64,000 bases of DNA. Origin: Brasilonema sennae CENA114 (GTDB lineage Bacteria > Cyanobacteriota > Cyanobacteriia > Cyanobacteriales > Nostocaceae). This document shows positions 53,811 through 64,000 of the stretch, in pieces. Made by a program: the position numbers and the translations under genes. The stretch covers positions 1,314,654 through 1,378,653 of the forward strand of contig NZ_CP030118.1 of NCBI RefSeq assembly GCF_006968745.1, read 5' to 3'. The notes beneath the pieces were generated by a model that did no database searches, was not told where the DNA came from, and saw only the letters and a list, made by a program, of their open reading frames with translations. Within the stretch, counting starts at the first letter, position 1. Every line of letters begins with the position of its first letter.

Positions 53811-54093
53811 AGCAAACCTCTGTTTTGAAGATATCTACAGCAGAATCATTCGTCAGGAGTCATAATACAGAATGCATTCTGTACAACGCTCAGTTCAATA
53901 GATGGGTTGAAAACTCCAGCGTGCTTCGGCTCCGCTCACGGTAAACTGTCTACACGGGAGCCAGTTCTTTATATGAGCAGTTTGAATACCATACATTTGA
54001 TTCTGACTCCTGGATTTTTCTTCAATGAAACCGCTAACTATGCCTGCCTTCGCTACGCAAACGGGCATGCGGTATTCTGACTTTTGTTGATAA

Positions 54094-54486
54094 TTATTTA
54101 ACTTCGTTCGGAGCAAACGCAGTAATTTTGCCTTTCTTAAGTGCAACTATCACGTCGTAAGTTGCACAGTAGGAAATTGTGATATCGTTAGCTTTGTTGT
54201 AGAGATTCACAACCATGCCTGCACCTCCTGGTTGTACGGCAATTGGCTCAAGATCGCCAAAAAAGTAACGCCGCAGCTGGTCACCACTACCAAACTTACC
54301 TTTACTTTTGGTAAGCATCTCAATTTTTTGTTGAGTCGTCAAGCCAGTGACATCTTTCATGTTTTGTTTTCTTTCCTGGGCTGATGCTTGAACCAGTGAA
54401 GGATTCACAAAGCTTAGTGGAGCATCCCAAACCGTAACCAAACCAGCGAGGGCAACAGTTGCAAGTAGTGATGAAGCAAGTTTCAT
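54094..54486 (-). CDS. Secreted hypothetical protein
   Basis: 130 aa. The signal peptide MKLASSLLATVALAGLVTVW ends near QASAQE (about 37). The mature part has a helix (LTTQQKIEMLTKSKGKF) and a beta region with one Cys (ISYCATYD) ending GKITAFAPNEV. No family recognised. GGAGTC lies before the ATG. Confidence 0.7.
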   Translation of the reverse strand: MKLASSLLATVALAGLVTVWDAPLSFVNPSLVQASAQERKQNMKDVTGLTTQQKIEMLTKSKGKFGSGDQLRRYFFGDLEPIAVQPGGAGMVVNLYNKANDITISYCATYDVIVALKKGKITAFAPNEVK

Positions 54487-54692
54487 TGTGACTCCTTATC
54501 TTTGATTTATCTCAACTGTCCAAAGTATCCCAGTTGGTAGTGAGACTCATCTGAAACCAAACCATGAATTTTCTGAATTTATCCTTGGAGAAAATTCAAT
54601 TTTTACTCAGCTTTTTCTCAGATTCACCTCACCCTGAGTTAAAGAGAAAAGTTCACTATCGTTAACAGTGCTTTCATAACAATGGTGTTATT

Positions 54693-55751
54693 GTGACCAG
54701 ATACAGAAGAACACATCGTCTTATCCCAAGAATTCCAGGACAAATCTATCTCTGGCTAGCAATGCTGATTTTTGGAACATCTAGCGCAGTGACTCGGAAG
54801 TTGACACAAATCGGTGCCCAAAACTTTATGGGCGATCGCAATCCAATTTCTCTATGTAATGTTTTGTTCGTGGGAAACCTGTGTGCCTTGATAATTTTCA
54901 TAGCAATTTACTGGCGACAGTGGAATCTTAGGGCTTTGAAACAACTATCAAGGAAGGATTGGTACTGTCTTGTGGCAATAGCGATTCTATCTGGAGCACT
55001 TGCCCCTGGTTTAATTTTCCAGGCATTGGCGTTAACCCAAGTTAACAATGTCATTTTAGTTGGACGTTTGGAACCGCCGCTGACTCTGGCTTTATCACTT
55101 TGGTTGTTGAAGGAACGGGTGAATCTTTGGGAAGTTATGGGAGCGATCGCCGCGTTTGTCGGCGTTATCCTAACCATCATCCTTCAACCCCCAGGACAAA
55201 CCATGATGAATATGGGGGGTTTCAGTGTGGGCATTGGGGAAATTTTGGCAGCCGCAGCAGCCGTGGCATCAGGCGCTTCCACGATTATTGGCAAACGATC
55301 TCTCGCCAAAATTCCTTTGGGAATCTATAGTATCTTTCGTACTGCTTTGGGAACCTTAATCTTTTTCTTTATTGCTTTAGAGCTATATGGCAGCAACCAT
55401 TTTATGGATGTGTTCTCGCCTTTCCTATGGCAGTGGATGTTTGTGTATGCTGCGGTGATTGTGGTGCTAGGTCAATTTTTCTGGAGTATGGGCTTGAGAG
55501 CTTCGACGGTGTCTATGGCTTCTTTAATTGGCTCGTTTTCTCCAATCGTAGGAATCTTGGCAGCCTATTTCATTTTAGGCGAAGCCCCTACCTTCGCTCA
55601 ATATGTCGGCGGCAGCGTTATTTTAACTGGCGTCTTATTGAGTCAAATTGGCAAAAGGCAAGAAACTTCTCGCACCACTGTATTTTCCGGCATGGATTCT
55701 ACCCAAGGAGAACAAGAGGTAGAAACTGGTATGGGCTTTAAGGGTATGTGA
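54693..55751 (+). CDS. EamA/DMT-family transporter
   Basis: 352 aa, GTG start. Ten hydrophobic segments in two EamA halves (about 15-155 and 180-315). Motifs such as LVGRLEPPLTLALSLWLLKE, and in the second half SLIGSFSPIVGILAAYFILG, are typical. Exports or imports small metabolites; substrate not predictable. The hydrophilic C-terminus (about 320-352) is unremarkable. Confidence 0.9.
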   Translation: MTRYRRTHRLIPRIPGQIYLWLAMLIFGTSSAVTRKLTQIGAQNFMGDRNPISLCNVLFVGNLCALIIFIAIYWRQWNLRALKQLSRKDWYCLVAIAILSGALAPGLIFQALALTQVNNVILVGRLEPPLTLALSLWLLKERVNLWEVMGAIAAFVGVILTIILQPPGQTMMNMGGFSVGIGEILAAAAAVASGASTIIGKRSLAKIPLGIYSIFRTALGTLIFFFIALELYGSNHFMDVFSPFLWQWMFVYAAVIVVLGQFFWSMGLRASTVSMASLIGSFSPIVGILAAYFILGEAPTFAQYVGGSVILTGVLLSQIGKRQETSRTTVFSGMDSTQGEQEVETGMGFKGM

Positions 55752-55781
55752 AAAATGATAAGTCTTTAACCGGACATGATA

Positions 55782-57233
55782 TCACCCGTTATCCAACTCC
55801 AAACACAACTGCCGAAAATGGTCGCCCCTTTGTTCAAAATTAGCGTATTGGTCGAAACTTGCACAAGCAGGAGATAGCAGCACCACAGATGCTTGATAGT
55901 GTTTTGCTAATTCTGCTGATTTAGGAACCGCTTTTTCCATTGTTTCTACAATTTCGTAATTCTGATATCCTTCTTGTTGCAATTGTTTAGCAAAAGCCGG
56001 TGCAGCAGTGCCAATCAGCAATACACAGGCGGCTTTGTCTTTAATTTTTGCTATCCAGCCAGTGTCATCACCTGCTTTGGCTTCACCACCAGCAATTAAT
56101 ATAACCGGACTTTTGACTGAGACTAAGCCAACTTCAGCAGCGTCGTAGTTAGTGGCTTTGCTGTCGTTAATAAAATCAATGCCTTCCCAAGTACAAATGT
56201 GTTCCAAACGATGAGGAACACCAGGAAATCCATTTACACCACGAACAATAGCATCTTGATCAATTCCCGCTAAACGCGCGGCTGCAACTGACATCAGTAA
56301 ATTTTGCTGATTGTGTTCTCCTACCATCCGTAAAGCAGAAACTTCCACAATGCGTTCGGGTTGAGAGTTTGCATTCAACTTTTCTACAACCCAGCCATCT
56401 TCAATGTAATAGCCTTTAGAACCGATTAAATCATCTTTACCTTTGACACTTGTCCAATAGGCGTCAAACCAATCACTTGCACCGACTTTCCTTAAATATG
56501 GATCATCACCGTTAAACACTTGTAACTGAGACTGACGCAGCAGATGCGCTTTGATGTTGTAGTAGTTCTCTAAGGTTTTATGGCGACTGAGGTGATCTGG
56601 CGTGAAAGTTGTCCATACACCGATGCGAGGCGCAAGAGAAGAAGATGATTCTATTTGATAGCTACTAAGTTCTGCAATCACCCAGTCTAGTTGATTGTCA
56701 GATGATGAGGGGGAGACTTGTGAGTTGGTTTGTCCTGCATTCTCCACAGACAGCGCAACCTCACAGGCAGCGTAGCCAATGTTACCGCAGGCGGGAGCGT
56801 TTAATCCTGCTTGTTGAAAAATTGCGGCAATTAAGGCTGTGGTAGTGGTTTTACCGTTTGTGCCTGTAATTCCCACCCAGGGGACGGATTGCAAATGCTG
56901 CCAAGCGAGTTCCATCTCGCCGATGGTTTCAATACCTAATTCTCGTGCCTGAATTAACACGGGTATATCCCAAGGCACACCAGGACTAACTACTATCAGT
57001 TGAGGTAAGTCTGAATCATTGAGTTCTAAAGAGTACCCCAATTTAACAGTAATTTGTTCTATGGCAAGTTCTTGTTGTTGCTTTAGGAAGTCTAAGGAGG
57101 TGTTGCGATCGCCGAGTTCCACCTCCCAACCTTCCCGTTTCAACAATCTCGCCGCAGCAATACCTGATTTTCCTAATCCAATGACGTGGGCTTTGGGCAT
57201 AGACTGTGGCAGAGGTCCCTGGTTAAGCACCAT
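55782..57233 (-). CDS. murD: UDP-N-acetylmuramoylalanine-D-glutamate ligase
   Basis: About 483 aa from the ATG at 57233; a second candidate start at 57200 gives [13 protein letters not shown], the usual MurD beginning. P-loop [12 protein letters not shown], central FTPDHLSRH and [11 protein letters not shown] (MurD signature), and C-terminal [12 protein letters not shown]. Adds D-Glu to UDP-MurNAc-L-Ala in peptidoglycan synthesis, in the cytosol. Lies just downstream of glyS on the same strand. Confidence 0.96.
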   Translation of the reverse strand: MVLNQGPLPQSMPKAHVIGLGKSGIAAARLLKREGWEVELGDRNTSLDFLKQQQELAIEQITVKLGYSLELNDSDLPQLIVVSPGVPWDIPVLIQARELGIETIGEMELAWQHLQSVPWVGITGTNGKTTTTALIAAIFQQAGLNAPACGNIGYAACEVALSVENAGQTNSQVSPSSSDNQLDWVIAELSSYQIESSSSLAPRIGVWTTFTPDHLSRHKTLENYYNIKAHLLRQSQLQVFNGDDPYLRKVGASDWFDAYWTSVKGKDDLIGSKGYYIEDGWVVEKLNANSQPERIVEVSALRMVGEHNQQNLLMSVAAARLAGIDQDAIVRGVNGFPGVPHRLEHICTWEGIDFINDSKATNYDAAEVGLVSVKSPVILIAGGEAKAGDDTGWIAKIKDKAACVLLIGTAAPAFAKQLQQEGYQNYEIVETMEKAVPKSAELAKHYQASVVLLSPACASFDQYANFEQRGDHFRQLCLELDNG

Positions 57234-57281
57234 TATGGTAGCGTTTATTTTCAATAATCACACAACTTTTTTTTACTCATG

Positions 57282-59432
57282 CTACAAATTTTTGACTATC
57301 GCCCCAAAATCCGCTAAAACACGAGCATGGTTACGAAGTAATCCGAGTAAATTTAACCGATTGCGTTTGATTTCTGGATTGGAGTCCATAACTAAAACGC
57401 TTTCCGCACCGTCAAAAAAGTTGCTAACGGTGGGGGTAATTTGCTCTAATCCTGTTACTAGCTGTCCATAATCTCGTGACTCTTGTGCAGCTTGAGTTTG
57501 TGGCACTAATTCCACAATCGCATTGTAAAATGCTTCCTCGGATGATTTTTGGAAGAGTTCTTTACGAACACTAGTTTTAGGGTCAAGTTGTTTTGTATCC
57601 AAATCTCCTTGAGCCGCTAAACGAGTGGAACGATTCACTGTTTCGTAGATGTTATCTAATGTACCATTGGCGCGGATTTTTTGTAGGAAAGTTGCGCGAT
57701 CGCCCACATCCAATAAATCCTTCAACGCCCTTTGTGTATATTCTCGGTCATTTTCTCCCAAAACAGCATTCACTAAGTCATAGTCAATGTGTTTTTCTTC
57801 TTGCAGTAAAGTACGGATGCGTTGCAGGAAAAATTCTTGTAACGCAGCAACTAATTGATTCCCATCTTTGTGATATTCACTCGCGAAATCTGTTGCAACT
57901 TTTTCCAGTAACTGTTGTAAATTGATAGGTAGATGGGCTGCCCATGTGATATTCACGACTGCATTTGCTGCCCGTCGCAAAGCGAAGGGGTCAGAAGAAC
58001 CCGTGGGTATCATCCCCAATCCAAAGATACTGACTAATGTGTCAAGTCTGTCTGCCAAACCGACAACTTGTCCTGTTAAAGTTTCGGGTAATATGTCATC
58101 TGCCGAACGAGGTAAATAATGTTCAAAAATTGCCGTTGCAACTGCTTCCTCTTCTCCACTTGCAAGAGCATATTTTTGTCCCATAACTCCCTGTAATTCC
58201 GGGAATTCATACACCATTTGACTGACCAAATCAGCTTTACATAAAAGAGCTGCTCTTTGGATGTTTTCGCGTTCTTTTTCGCTTAATTGCAACTGTTCTG
58301 TGATTTGTGCGGCAATTTTGCAAATGCGGTTGACTTTCTTTCGCAGCGAACCTAAATCCTCTTGAAAAGTGACGGTTTCCAATTGAGGTAAAAAGCTTTC
58401 TAAAGGTTTTTCTAAATCAGCATCGTAGAAAAAGCGACCATCGGCTAAACGTGCACGAATGACTCTTTCATTTCCCACAGCAATGATGTCTGATTTTGTG
58501 GGGTCACCGTTAGAGATTGTGACAAAATTAGGTAGTAAGTCTTTGGTGTTTGAACTTTGGAACACAGGAAAATAACGCTGATGACTTACCATCACAGTGG
58601 TAATCACCTCTGTAGGCAAGTTCAAAAACTCTGATTCAAATTTACCAATAACAGCTGAGGGAAATTCTACAAGATTTGTGACTTCCTGCAATAAATCTGG
58701 GTAAATTTCTACATAACCGCCTAACTTTTGGACAGATTCTTTGACTTGCTGTGTGATAGTATTTGCGCGTTCATCGGGATCAACGACGACATATCCAGAG
58801 CGAAGCGTGGTGACATAATCAGATGCGTGGGATATTGTCACAGGTTCTGGATGTAAGACGCGATGAGTTTGGGAAGTGCTATCGCTCTTTACCGTCTCAG
58901 AACCATTATCCAATTCTATTGGCAGCACCGCCTCATCTAACAAAGCAACAATCCAGCGGATGGGACGAGAAAATGTCTTATCCCCATCACCCCAACGCAT
59001 CAACCGCTTTCCTTCGAGTTTGAAAATCCATTGAGGAACAAGTTCTGTTATTATCTCAGCAATTGGACGACCGGGGGTAAGTTTCCGGACAAAGACAAAA
59101 TCTCCCTTCTCAGTCGGGCGAACTTCCAACGCAGAGACTTCCACACCTTGCTTTTTAGCAAAGCCTTGTGCTGCTGGTGTTGGGTTCCCATCTTTAAACG
59201 CTGCTTGTGCGGGGGGACCTTTAATTTCTTCTTCGCGATCCGCCTGCTGCGAGGGTAAACCTTTGATGAGTACCGCTAAGCGGCGGGGAGTTCCGTAAAC
59301 TTCCACAGCATCGTAAGTCAGGCTGTTTTCTTCCAGAGTGTGAGGAATGCGAGATTTCCACTGCGAGACAGCGCTACTCAGGAAACTTGCAGGGAGTTCT
59401 TCTGTACCAACTTCTAATAAAAATGAAGGCAT
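57282..59432 (-). CDS. glyS: Glycyl-tRNA synthetase beta subunit
   Basis: 716 aa from the ATG at 59432, giving the canonical start [14 protein letters not shown]; a TTG 15 bp earlier is rejected. Family landmarks: [57 protein letters not shown]. Pairs with GlyQ (not here) as an alpha2beta2 enzyme that charges tRNA-Gly. Probably co-transcribed with murD. Confidence 0.97.
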   Translation of the reverse strand: MPSFLLEVGTEELPASFLSSAVSQWKSRIPHTLEENSLTYDAVEVYGTPRRLAVLIKGLPSQQADREEEIKGPPAQAAFKDGNPTPAAQGFAKKQGVEVSALEVRPTEKGDFVFVRKLTPGRPIAEIITELVPQWIFKLEGKRLMRWGDGDKTFSRPIRWIVALLDEAVLPIELDNGSETVKSDSTSQTHRVLHPEPVTISHASDYVTTLRSGYVVVDPDERANTITQQVKESVQKLGGYVEIYPDLLQEVTNLVEFPSAVIGKFESEFLNLPTEVITTVMVSHQRYFPVFQSSNTKDLLPNFVTISNGDPTKSDIIAVGNERVIRARLADGRFFYDADLEKPLESFLPQLETVTFQEDLGSLRKKVNRICKIAAQITEQLQLSEKERENIQRAALLCKADLVSQMVYEFPELQGVMGQKYALASGEEEAVATAIFEHYLPRSADDILPETLTGQVVGLADRLDTLVSIFGLGMIPTGSSDPFALRRAANAVVNITWAAHLPINLQQLLEKVATDFASEYHKDGNQLVAALQEFFLQRIRTLLQEEKHIDYDLVNAVLGENDREYTQRALKDLLDVGDRATFLQKIRANGTLDNIYETVNRSTRLAAQGDLDTKQLDPKTSVRKELFQKSSEEAFYNAIVELVPQTQAAQESRDYGQLVTGLEQITPTVSNFFDGAESVLVMDSNPEIKRNRLNLLGLLRNHARVLADFGAIVKNL

Positions 59433-59498
59433 AGGACTATTTTTCAAGGAAAGCTGGGCTTAATTATATTAGTCAATTGAACCAGTTTACCGTGCTTG

Positions 59499-60077
59499 TT
59501 ATGCTTCTGTTTCAAATGCAACACCTTCATACAGCAATTCAATAGGAAACTCAAATTCAATACTTGATAGAGTGATAATATCGTAAGCAGTGTAGGGATA
59601 GTAAAGCCACATTCTTCCCTCTCCCCGACAGAAACGCTCGATGGAGATTTTTTCAGAGTCTATCAATATATACTCTTGCAAAGTGGGGATTTTTAGATAA
59701 TCTGTGAATTTATCACCCCTGTCTTTGCCGCTTGTACCTGGGGAGAGGACTTCCGCAATGAGTTTAGGAAATTGAATAAATTTGCGGGCGTTGAGGTCTT
59801 GAGGATCGCAACTGACGATAACATCAGGATAGTAGTACTGGCTTTGGGGACTGAGTTGTACTTTCACGTCTGACACATTCACCCGACAACCTCTAGAACG
59901 CAGATGTGGGCGTAAGGGAGTGTAAAAGTTAAGTGCAATGTCATTGTGGGGAATTGTAACACCTGTCATGGCAAAGACTTTGCCGTTGACGTATTCGTAG
60001 CGAACGTCTTGCTGAGGTTCCCATTCGAGATATTCCTCGACGGTCATTTTTTGGGGTTGTTGGGTGACAGCTAGCAT
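59499..60077 (-). CDS. Uma2 family (DUF820) putative endonuclease
   Basis: 192 aa. Start MTVEEYLEWEP with PD-(D/E)xK nuclease-like core: YYYPDVIVSCDP, then LIAEVLSPGT and DRGDKFTDYL. The family is hugely expanded in cyanobacteria and its biological role is unclear. Stands alone, 67 bp upstream of glyS. Confidence 0.92.
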   Translation of the reverse strand: MLAVTQQPQKMTVEEYLEWEPQQDVRYEYVNGKVFAMTGVTIPHNDIALNFYTPLRPHLRSRGCRVNVSDVKVQLSPQSQYYYPDVIVSCDPQDLNARKFIQFPKLIAEVLSPGTSGKDRGDKFTDYLKIPTLQEYILIDSEKISIERFCRGEGRMWLYYPYTAYDIITLSSIEFEFPIELLYEGVAFETEA

Positions 60078-60226
60078 AATCTTTGAACGCCAGGACTTTT
60101 TTAGGTTTGGTTTGATTGTAGCGTTCTGGGTGAGGGTGTTAGTTCGTCAGAACCGTCCTTGGGCTAATTTGCAGAAGTCAAACATAGCTAGTACTCGCGC
60201 TTGTCTTTATCCAATAGTTTTACGCA

Positions 60227-60970
60227 TCAGGTCTTACTTGCTGTGATAAAAACAAAGCGGTCTGAGAATTTAAGAATAGATTGCTGGGCATATTTTTGTT
60301 CCATTTCAGCTAGACCAAGAGCAAGTTGTTCATCATCAAAAGTTGAAAGCAAAGACATATAACGATTTTGTACCATCTGCAAATATTTAGACTTAGGAAT
60401 TGCCAAAGGATATTCTACAAAATCCACCGCTACATGAAAACCAATTTTTTCCAGTAAGCTAGCAAGATTATTATAATTGGGTTGGACTTCTTCATATTTA
60501 CGCAAAGCTTTACTAAATAACGGGTAATCAATTTTTGGCGGAAGAAGTATTAGCAGTAAAATACCACCACAGGTCAATCTTTGGAAGAGATTACTTAATA
60601 ACAGTTTTTCTTCATTAATATGATGCATTAATTCCTTAATAATAATTTTATTGTATGTTCTAGACGAAGCCGAAAAGTTTATTGCATCCATTTCCACGCA
60701 TTTATACTTAAGATTATTAGGGATTTGCTCAAGCATCTTGTTCGAGGAGTCCACACAGATAATCGGATTATATAACTGCATCTGATTGTTAATTTCTTTA
60801 GCGTATATTCCTGTACCACATCCTAAATCTATAAGTATATCTGTATTTTTTAGACATAAATGTTCAATGATTTCGTTAGTAATAAACTGAACAAAATCCT
60901 CTGAATAAAACCATAAATCTTCATACATACCTGCTATTGTTTGATAATGATTATGAATAAGTTCGCTCAT
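60227..60970 (-). CDS. Class I SAM-dependent methyltransferase
   Basis: 247 aa. SAM-binding motif I DILIDLGCGTGIYAKEI (about 45-61), acidic loop ICVDSSNKML, motif VEMDAINF, then KELMHHINEEK. AT-rich with codon use unlike the housekeeping neighbours, suggesting transfer. Substrate unknown. The group II intron lies directly upstream. Confidence 0.88.
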   Translation of the reverse strand: MSELIHNHYQTIAGMYEDLWFYSEDFVQFITNEIIEHLCLKNTDILIDLGCGTGIYAKEINNQMQLYNPIICVDSSNKMLEQIPNNLKYKCVEMDAINFSASSRTYNKIIIKELMHHINEEKLLLSNLFQRLTCGGILLLILLPPKIDYPLFSKALRKYEEVQPNYNNLASLLEKIGFHVAVDFVEYPLAIPKSKYLQMVQNRYMSLLSTFDDEQLALGLAEMEQKYAQQSILKFSDRFVFITASKT

Positions 60971-61143
60971 ATAATCTTAGAAAAAGTATTTGGACGACGC
61001 TACAGGCTGGTTTCGCTTCGCATCTACGCACTGGTGAGTGAGTCCAAGGGAAGCGATAGCCTACCTCTGTGACAAACACACCCACTTAAGTTAACCTATA
61101 TTTGGATGCCTAAGCCAGGAAGTCGCCCTCCTGACTCGGCTAC

Positions 61144-61178
61144 AAAACCGTGCATGAATCGTTAGATTCACACGGCTC
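61144..61178 (-). ncRNA. Group II intron domain V
   Basis: The minus strand reads GAGCCGTGTGAATC-TAAC-GATTCATGCACGGTTTT. This is the AGC-type catalytic triad region, tetraloop and GCACGG return strand of domain V; it follows the maturase stop by about 45 nt. Confidence 0.8.
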
Positions 61179-61221
61179 CTCAATGACTTGGTGTTTGTCA
61201 AACACACCTATAAATTCCGAG

Positions 61222-62991
61222 TTAGAAGGGATTAAGGTGATAATCCTCATCTATCTCTGGAACTTTAATGGCAACATTATCTGCTGCCGTTTTAGCATCG
61301 TGGCAATGTCCGTGGAGTAATTGAAGGTTGTCATAACTGTCCTTACCGCCTTTTGAGCGAGGAGTTTTATGGTCGATTTCCATCAAATCTCCGTCGTGGA
61401 AAAATAGTCCGCAATGGGCACACTTTCCTTTTTGCATTTTCAAGAGTGTTGCCACCCTCGTTGGTGCTTCGGGATGTTTACCCATTCTAGAACTCCAGTA
61501 AACCCAATCACCATCGAATGGGCTTCTGCTTCCTTGCACTTTTGTGTGTCTCACGATAGGAGTTTCGCGGTGCTTCAGGAGGCGAATTCCCCGATTAATT
61601 GATGTGAATACCCAATTATCAGACCCAATAGTTTGCCAATATTTTTGACAACTCCATTGAGAAGATTTATTGGGGTGGCGATGTTCTGCCCATGCTTTCA
61701 ATTGGCTAAATAGTATTGAATCAGCTTTGTTGAATATGCGTTTACTAACGACACTTGCGTAATAGGATGTCCATCCACGAATGATGGGATTTAAGTGAGC
61801 AATTAAATCAAACTGAGGTACTGACTTATGGCTCTCAATCACTTTCCCTATCTGATACGTGTGTGCATTTAGTTTTGCTTTGCTTGGGGTAATTATGGTT
61901 TTGAAACCGAGTAATATTCCGCCTCTGTTTTTACCACTATGACCTTTGCCTACAGCAAATTGTCTAATGGTGAAACCCAGAAAATCAAAACCTACGTTAT
62001 CTTCATGCTTATTAAGAGTATGAGATATCCGCGTTTTACTTGGTTTCAATTCCAGTCCAATTCCGCTTAACCACTCCGCAATAATCTGCTGACATCTTTG
62101 AACAACGGTAAGGTTTTCGTGTAGGATGACAAAATCATCTGCAAATCTAATTAAGCTTATTGCCTGACGGTTAGCCGTTTTACTTCCGGGTAACGTGAGA
62201 GCAAATTGTTTAATTTGATTCTCCATACCGTGGAGGGCAATATTCGCTAACAACGGCGAAATACATCCGCCTTGTGGCGCACCCTCGGATGTTCTGCTGT
62301 AGGTTTTCTGCCTATTAGAATAGGCAGCAAAATCAATCACTCCCGCTCTTAACCATTCGCGAATTTGTCGGCGAATGGTGGGGAATGTGTTTAATTTTGA
62401 CAGCAGAGCATTGTGGTTAATTCGGTCAAAGCAACGTGCAATATCGGCATCCAACACGTATTTAGGCTTAAACCTAATTGTGAGGAATATTGCCTCAATT
62501 GCATCATGGGCGCTTCTTCCCGGTCTAAACCCAAACGAGTTCCCCTCAAAGCGGGCTTCCCATTCTGGTTCTAGCGCTATTTTGACTAACGTCTGCAAGG
62601 CACGGTCGTAAATTGTAGGTATCGAGAGCGGTCTTTTTTCCCCCTCTGAATCAGGTTTGGGTATCCACACCCTTCGAGTAGGTGCAGCTTTACTCCCTAA
62701 TCTCAGGGATTTTACCAAGATGAGACGTGCTTTTGGGGATAAGCTTTTCAGCCCATCCACTCCTGCCGTCTTCTTACCTCGGTTCTCTTGTGTTACCTTA
62801 CGCACCGCTAAACACTTGGCTGACCAGGAATGTACCAGAGTTTTCTGGAGTTTTTTGACTGTTTTGACATCACCACGCTGCGAGGCTTTGTAGATGCGTT
62901 TTTGCAACTTGAATACTTTCCTTTCTAACTTTCGCCAGGGGATAGCATTCCATTCCACCGTAGTCTTGAAACTCGTTTTAGACGTATACAT
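61222..62991 (-). CDS. ltrA: Group II intron reverse transcriptase/maturase with HNH endonuclease
   Basis: 589 aa, intact. RT domain with GVDGLKSL, RPLSIPTIYDRALQTLVKIA, GFRPGRSAHDAIEA, GAPQGGCISPLLANIALHGM and catalytic FADDFVIL. The maturase X domain includes LNPIIRGWTSYYASVVSKRIF. The C-terminal HNH nuclease has CAHCG and MEIDHKTPRSKGG, then LLHGHCHD. All steps for splicing and retrohoming appear present, so the element may be active. Confidence 0.94.
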   Translation of the reverse strand: MYTSKTSFKTTVEWNAIPWRKLERKVFKLQKRIYKASQRGDVKTVKKLQKTLVHSWSAKCLAVRKVTQENRGKKTAGVDGLKSLSPKARLILVKSLRLGSKAAPTRRVWIPKPDSEGEKRPLSIPTIYDRALQTLVKIALEPEWEARFEGNSFGFRPGRSAHDAIEAIFLTIRFKPKYVLDADIARCFDRINHNALLSKLNTFPTIRRQIREWLRAGVIDFAAYSNRQKTYSRTSEGAPQGGCISPLLANIALHGMENQIKQFALTLPGSKTANRQAISLIRFADDFVILHENLTVVQRCQQIIAEWLSGIGLELKPSKTRISHTLNKHEDNVGFDFLGFTIRQFAVGKGHSGKNRGGILLGFKTIITPSKAKLNAHTYQIGKVIESHKSVPQFDLIAHLNPIIRGWTSYYASVVSKRIFNKADSILFSQLKAWAEHRHPNKSSQWSCQKYWQTIGSDNWVFTSINRGIRLLKHRETPIVRHTKVQGSRSPFDGDWVYWSSRMGKHPEAPTRVATLLKMQKGKCAHCGLFFHDGDLMEIDHKTPRSKGGKDSYDNLQLLHGHCHDAKTAADNVAIKVPEIDEDYHLNPF

Positions 62992-63586
62992 TGCTACTTA
63001 TACCTCTACAATCCAAGTCACCGTGTCTCCGTCTGCATATCCCTTGCATTACCAAGGGCATTAGCTTCTGAGACAATCCTTCTCCCACATAGCTTCCGGT
63101 CGGCTACCTACTCAAGAATTCGACCAATTCTTGAGAGCATATGAGGGGTTTACTTCGTTCCCAAATTTCCGTTTGACGCTGGTTTTAGGATTCTCTCTCT
63201 TCACCGGGTTTCTTGTGAGTGCTTATTGGTCTGCCGCTAATCAGCCAATCACCAATCCTTTCCCTTTTGGGTCAAGCCTAACAGCCTTTTGGCTTGTTTT
63301 GCATTACGATGATTCAGTCGAGAGATTTGTATTCCTATCCATGACCAACTATGCTAGGCGGGATTCCACATTAGGCTAGCAGTTACCACCATGATTCCCC
63401 GCTTCACCCCAACAGATAACCATTCTGCTGAAATGGGGGACTCGCTGTCACTCCTGCACCTGGAGGGATGGAATTACACCATCACGAAAAGTTGAGTTAT
63501 CAAGGTTCAGTTGAGATTTCTCCCTTCTTTATACCTTGCCTGTCATCCCCGAGTGTTTCTACTCATTTCGACAGAACGAATCACAC

Positions 63587-63762
63587 TTGCGGCTCGCAAA
63601 CATAAACGCTCCGGCTTGCAACCAAGACAAACAGAAACTCTATGTAACGTTTTATCCCGAAAGTATCAAAATATTAAAAGCTACGGAGAATGCGAGTAAA
63701 GCTATTGATAGTGCGATACCGTCTTGATCGAACGCGGTTTATGGGGCGAAATTGAGAAAATG
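63587..63762 (+). other. Flank of the group II intron; possible coding remnant
   Basis: On the plus strand KLYVTFYPESIKILKATENA and a few more residues end in TGA at about 63726. The stretch reads like protein but starts at the intron boundary and finds no continuation beyond 61106. Either a relic of the gene hit by the intron or chance. Confidence 0.25.
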
Positions 63763-63798
63763 GTTCAAAAAAAATAACTTGGGAAATTTTCCCAAGTT
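63763..63798 (-). terminator. Rho-independent terminator (minus strand)
   Basis: The 23-base perfect inverted repeat AACTTGGGAAA-T-TTTCCCAAGTT (63776-63798) is followed on the minus strand by ATTTTTTTT. It sits about 110 bp past the stop of the leftward gene at the right edge. Confidence 0.8.
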
Positions 63799-63906
63799 TG
63801 TAGAAGCACTGGAGGTGCATAGTACATATGAAAATCCCCACCAGATGATGGTAGGGAATATTGTGTATCTTTTTTCCTTTTATTTATTAGGGCTAGCCCA
63901 AAAGAA

Positions 63907-64000
63907 TTTATGCACCTTGCTCATGCATTTTAGGCTTTAATATTGAATCCGGGTGCATCGGAATAATTAAGTCGTAGTCAAAAGCCACCAGTAGCAGGCG
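63907..64000 (-). CDS. C-terminal end of a leftward gene, continues beyond the window
   Basis: Thirty codons open to the right edge: LLLVAFDYDLIIPMHPDSIL, then KPKMHEQGA and TAA. The sequence reads as real protein, and a terminator follows at a suitable distance. Family not recognised. Confidence 0.5.

Larger units (their letters stand above)
61106..63586 (-). mobile_element. Group II intron with maturase gene
   Basis: On the minus strand the 5' end GTGTGATTCG (from 63586) fits the GUGYG consensus. A domain V hairpin lies at 61144-61178, followed by a domain VI-like hairpin (about 61107-61139), giving a 3' end near 61106. Length about 2.48 kb. The 600-nt leader before the maturase (62992-63586) would be domains I-III. 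The exon flanks do not form an obvious gene. Boundaries were read by eye. Confidence 0.75.

Noticed and set aside
62992..63586. Several 60-80 codon plus-strand frames
   Set aside because: They lie in the structured 5' region of the group II intron, antisense to it.
63752..63940. 62-codon frame at the right edge on the plus strand
   Set aside because: It runs through a minus-strand terminator and antisense to the coding-like C-terminus at 63907-64000.

Overview
The window looks like chromosome of a filamentous (Nostocales-type) cyanobacterium. GCGATCGC (HIP1) octamers are scattered through it. Several families are typical of that group: CHAT and CHASE2 proteins, DUF1822, DUF928, DUF4079, a haemagglutinin-type exoprotein, a giant multi-sensor kinase, Uma2 nucleases, a group II intron maturase and many very small palindromic repeats. 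No plasmid or phage backbone, tRNA, rRNA or CRISPR array was seen.

Left region (1-11.6 kb). A CHAT-CHASE2 membrane protein, cut by the window edge, runs rightward into the end of a ten-gene leftward operon: sigma-70-like factor, DUF1822 protein, CHAT protease-like protein, a 249-aa soluble protein, two related one-TM proteins (one ending at a premature stop), an AAA+ ATPase, a CBS/zinc-ribbon-like protein, a coiled-coil membrane protein and a SAF-domain membrane protein. Three of these proteins share a C-terminal motif, L-P-x-D-V-R-[ED]-x-[FY], and a weaker version lies behind the premature stop of a fourth. I regard this operon as the best candidate for an undescribed system: a sigma-linked, membrane-associated AAA/caspase-like apparatus.

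12-26.5 kb. A filamentous-haemagglutinin exoprotein with near-identical 333-bp repeats is followed by a TPR-CHAT protein and, convergently, a DUF928 protein. Next come a GAF histidine kinase, a repeat-rich spacer, an OmpR-type two-component pair, and a decayed IS630-family element with TA target duplication.

26.7-52 kb. A 2253-aa Ser/Thr kinase-ATPase-GAF-PAS-histidine kinase and a NarL-type regulator precede a long rightward run of small redox and detoxification enzymes: three full and one truncated isochorismatase-type hydrolases, several SDRs, two MDR oxidoreductases, an alpha/beta hydrolase, a DsbA-like protein, pirin, cupin, RidA, NTF2-like proteins, an ABM protein and an amidohydrolase. 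This cluster is a mosaic. It contains a 227-bp direct duplication bracketing one hydrolase gene, truncated second copies of an SDR and a hydrolase with their leaders, an azoreductase tail, a probable 218-bp MITE, and an SDR gene broken by three tiny insertions. The adjacent sensor pair may control it, but that is inference.

52-64 kb. Mostly housekeeping or ordinary genes: DUF4079, a secreted protein, an EamA transporter, murD, glyS, a Uma2 nuclease and a methyltransferase. These are followed by a group II intron with an intact reverse transcriptase/HNH maturase, then a terminator and the C-terminal end of a leftward gene at the right edge.
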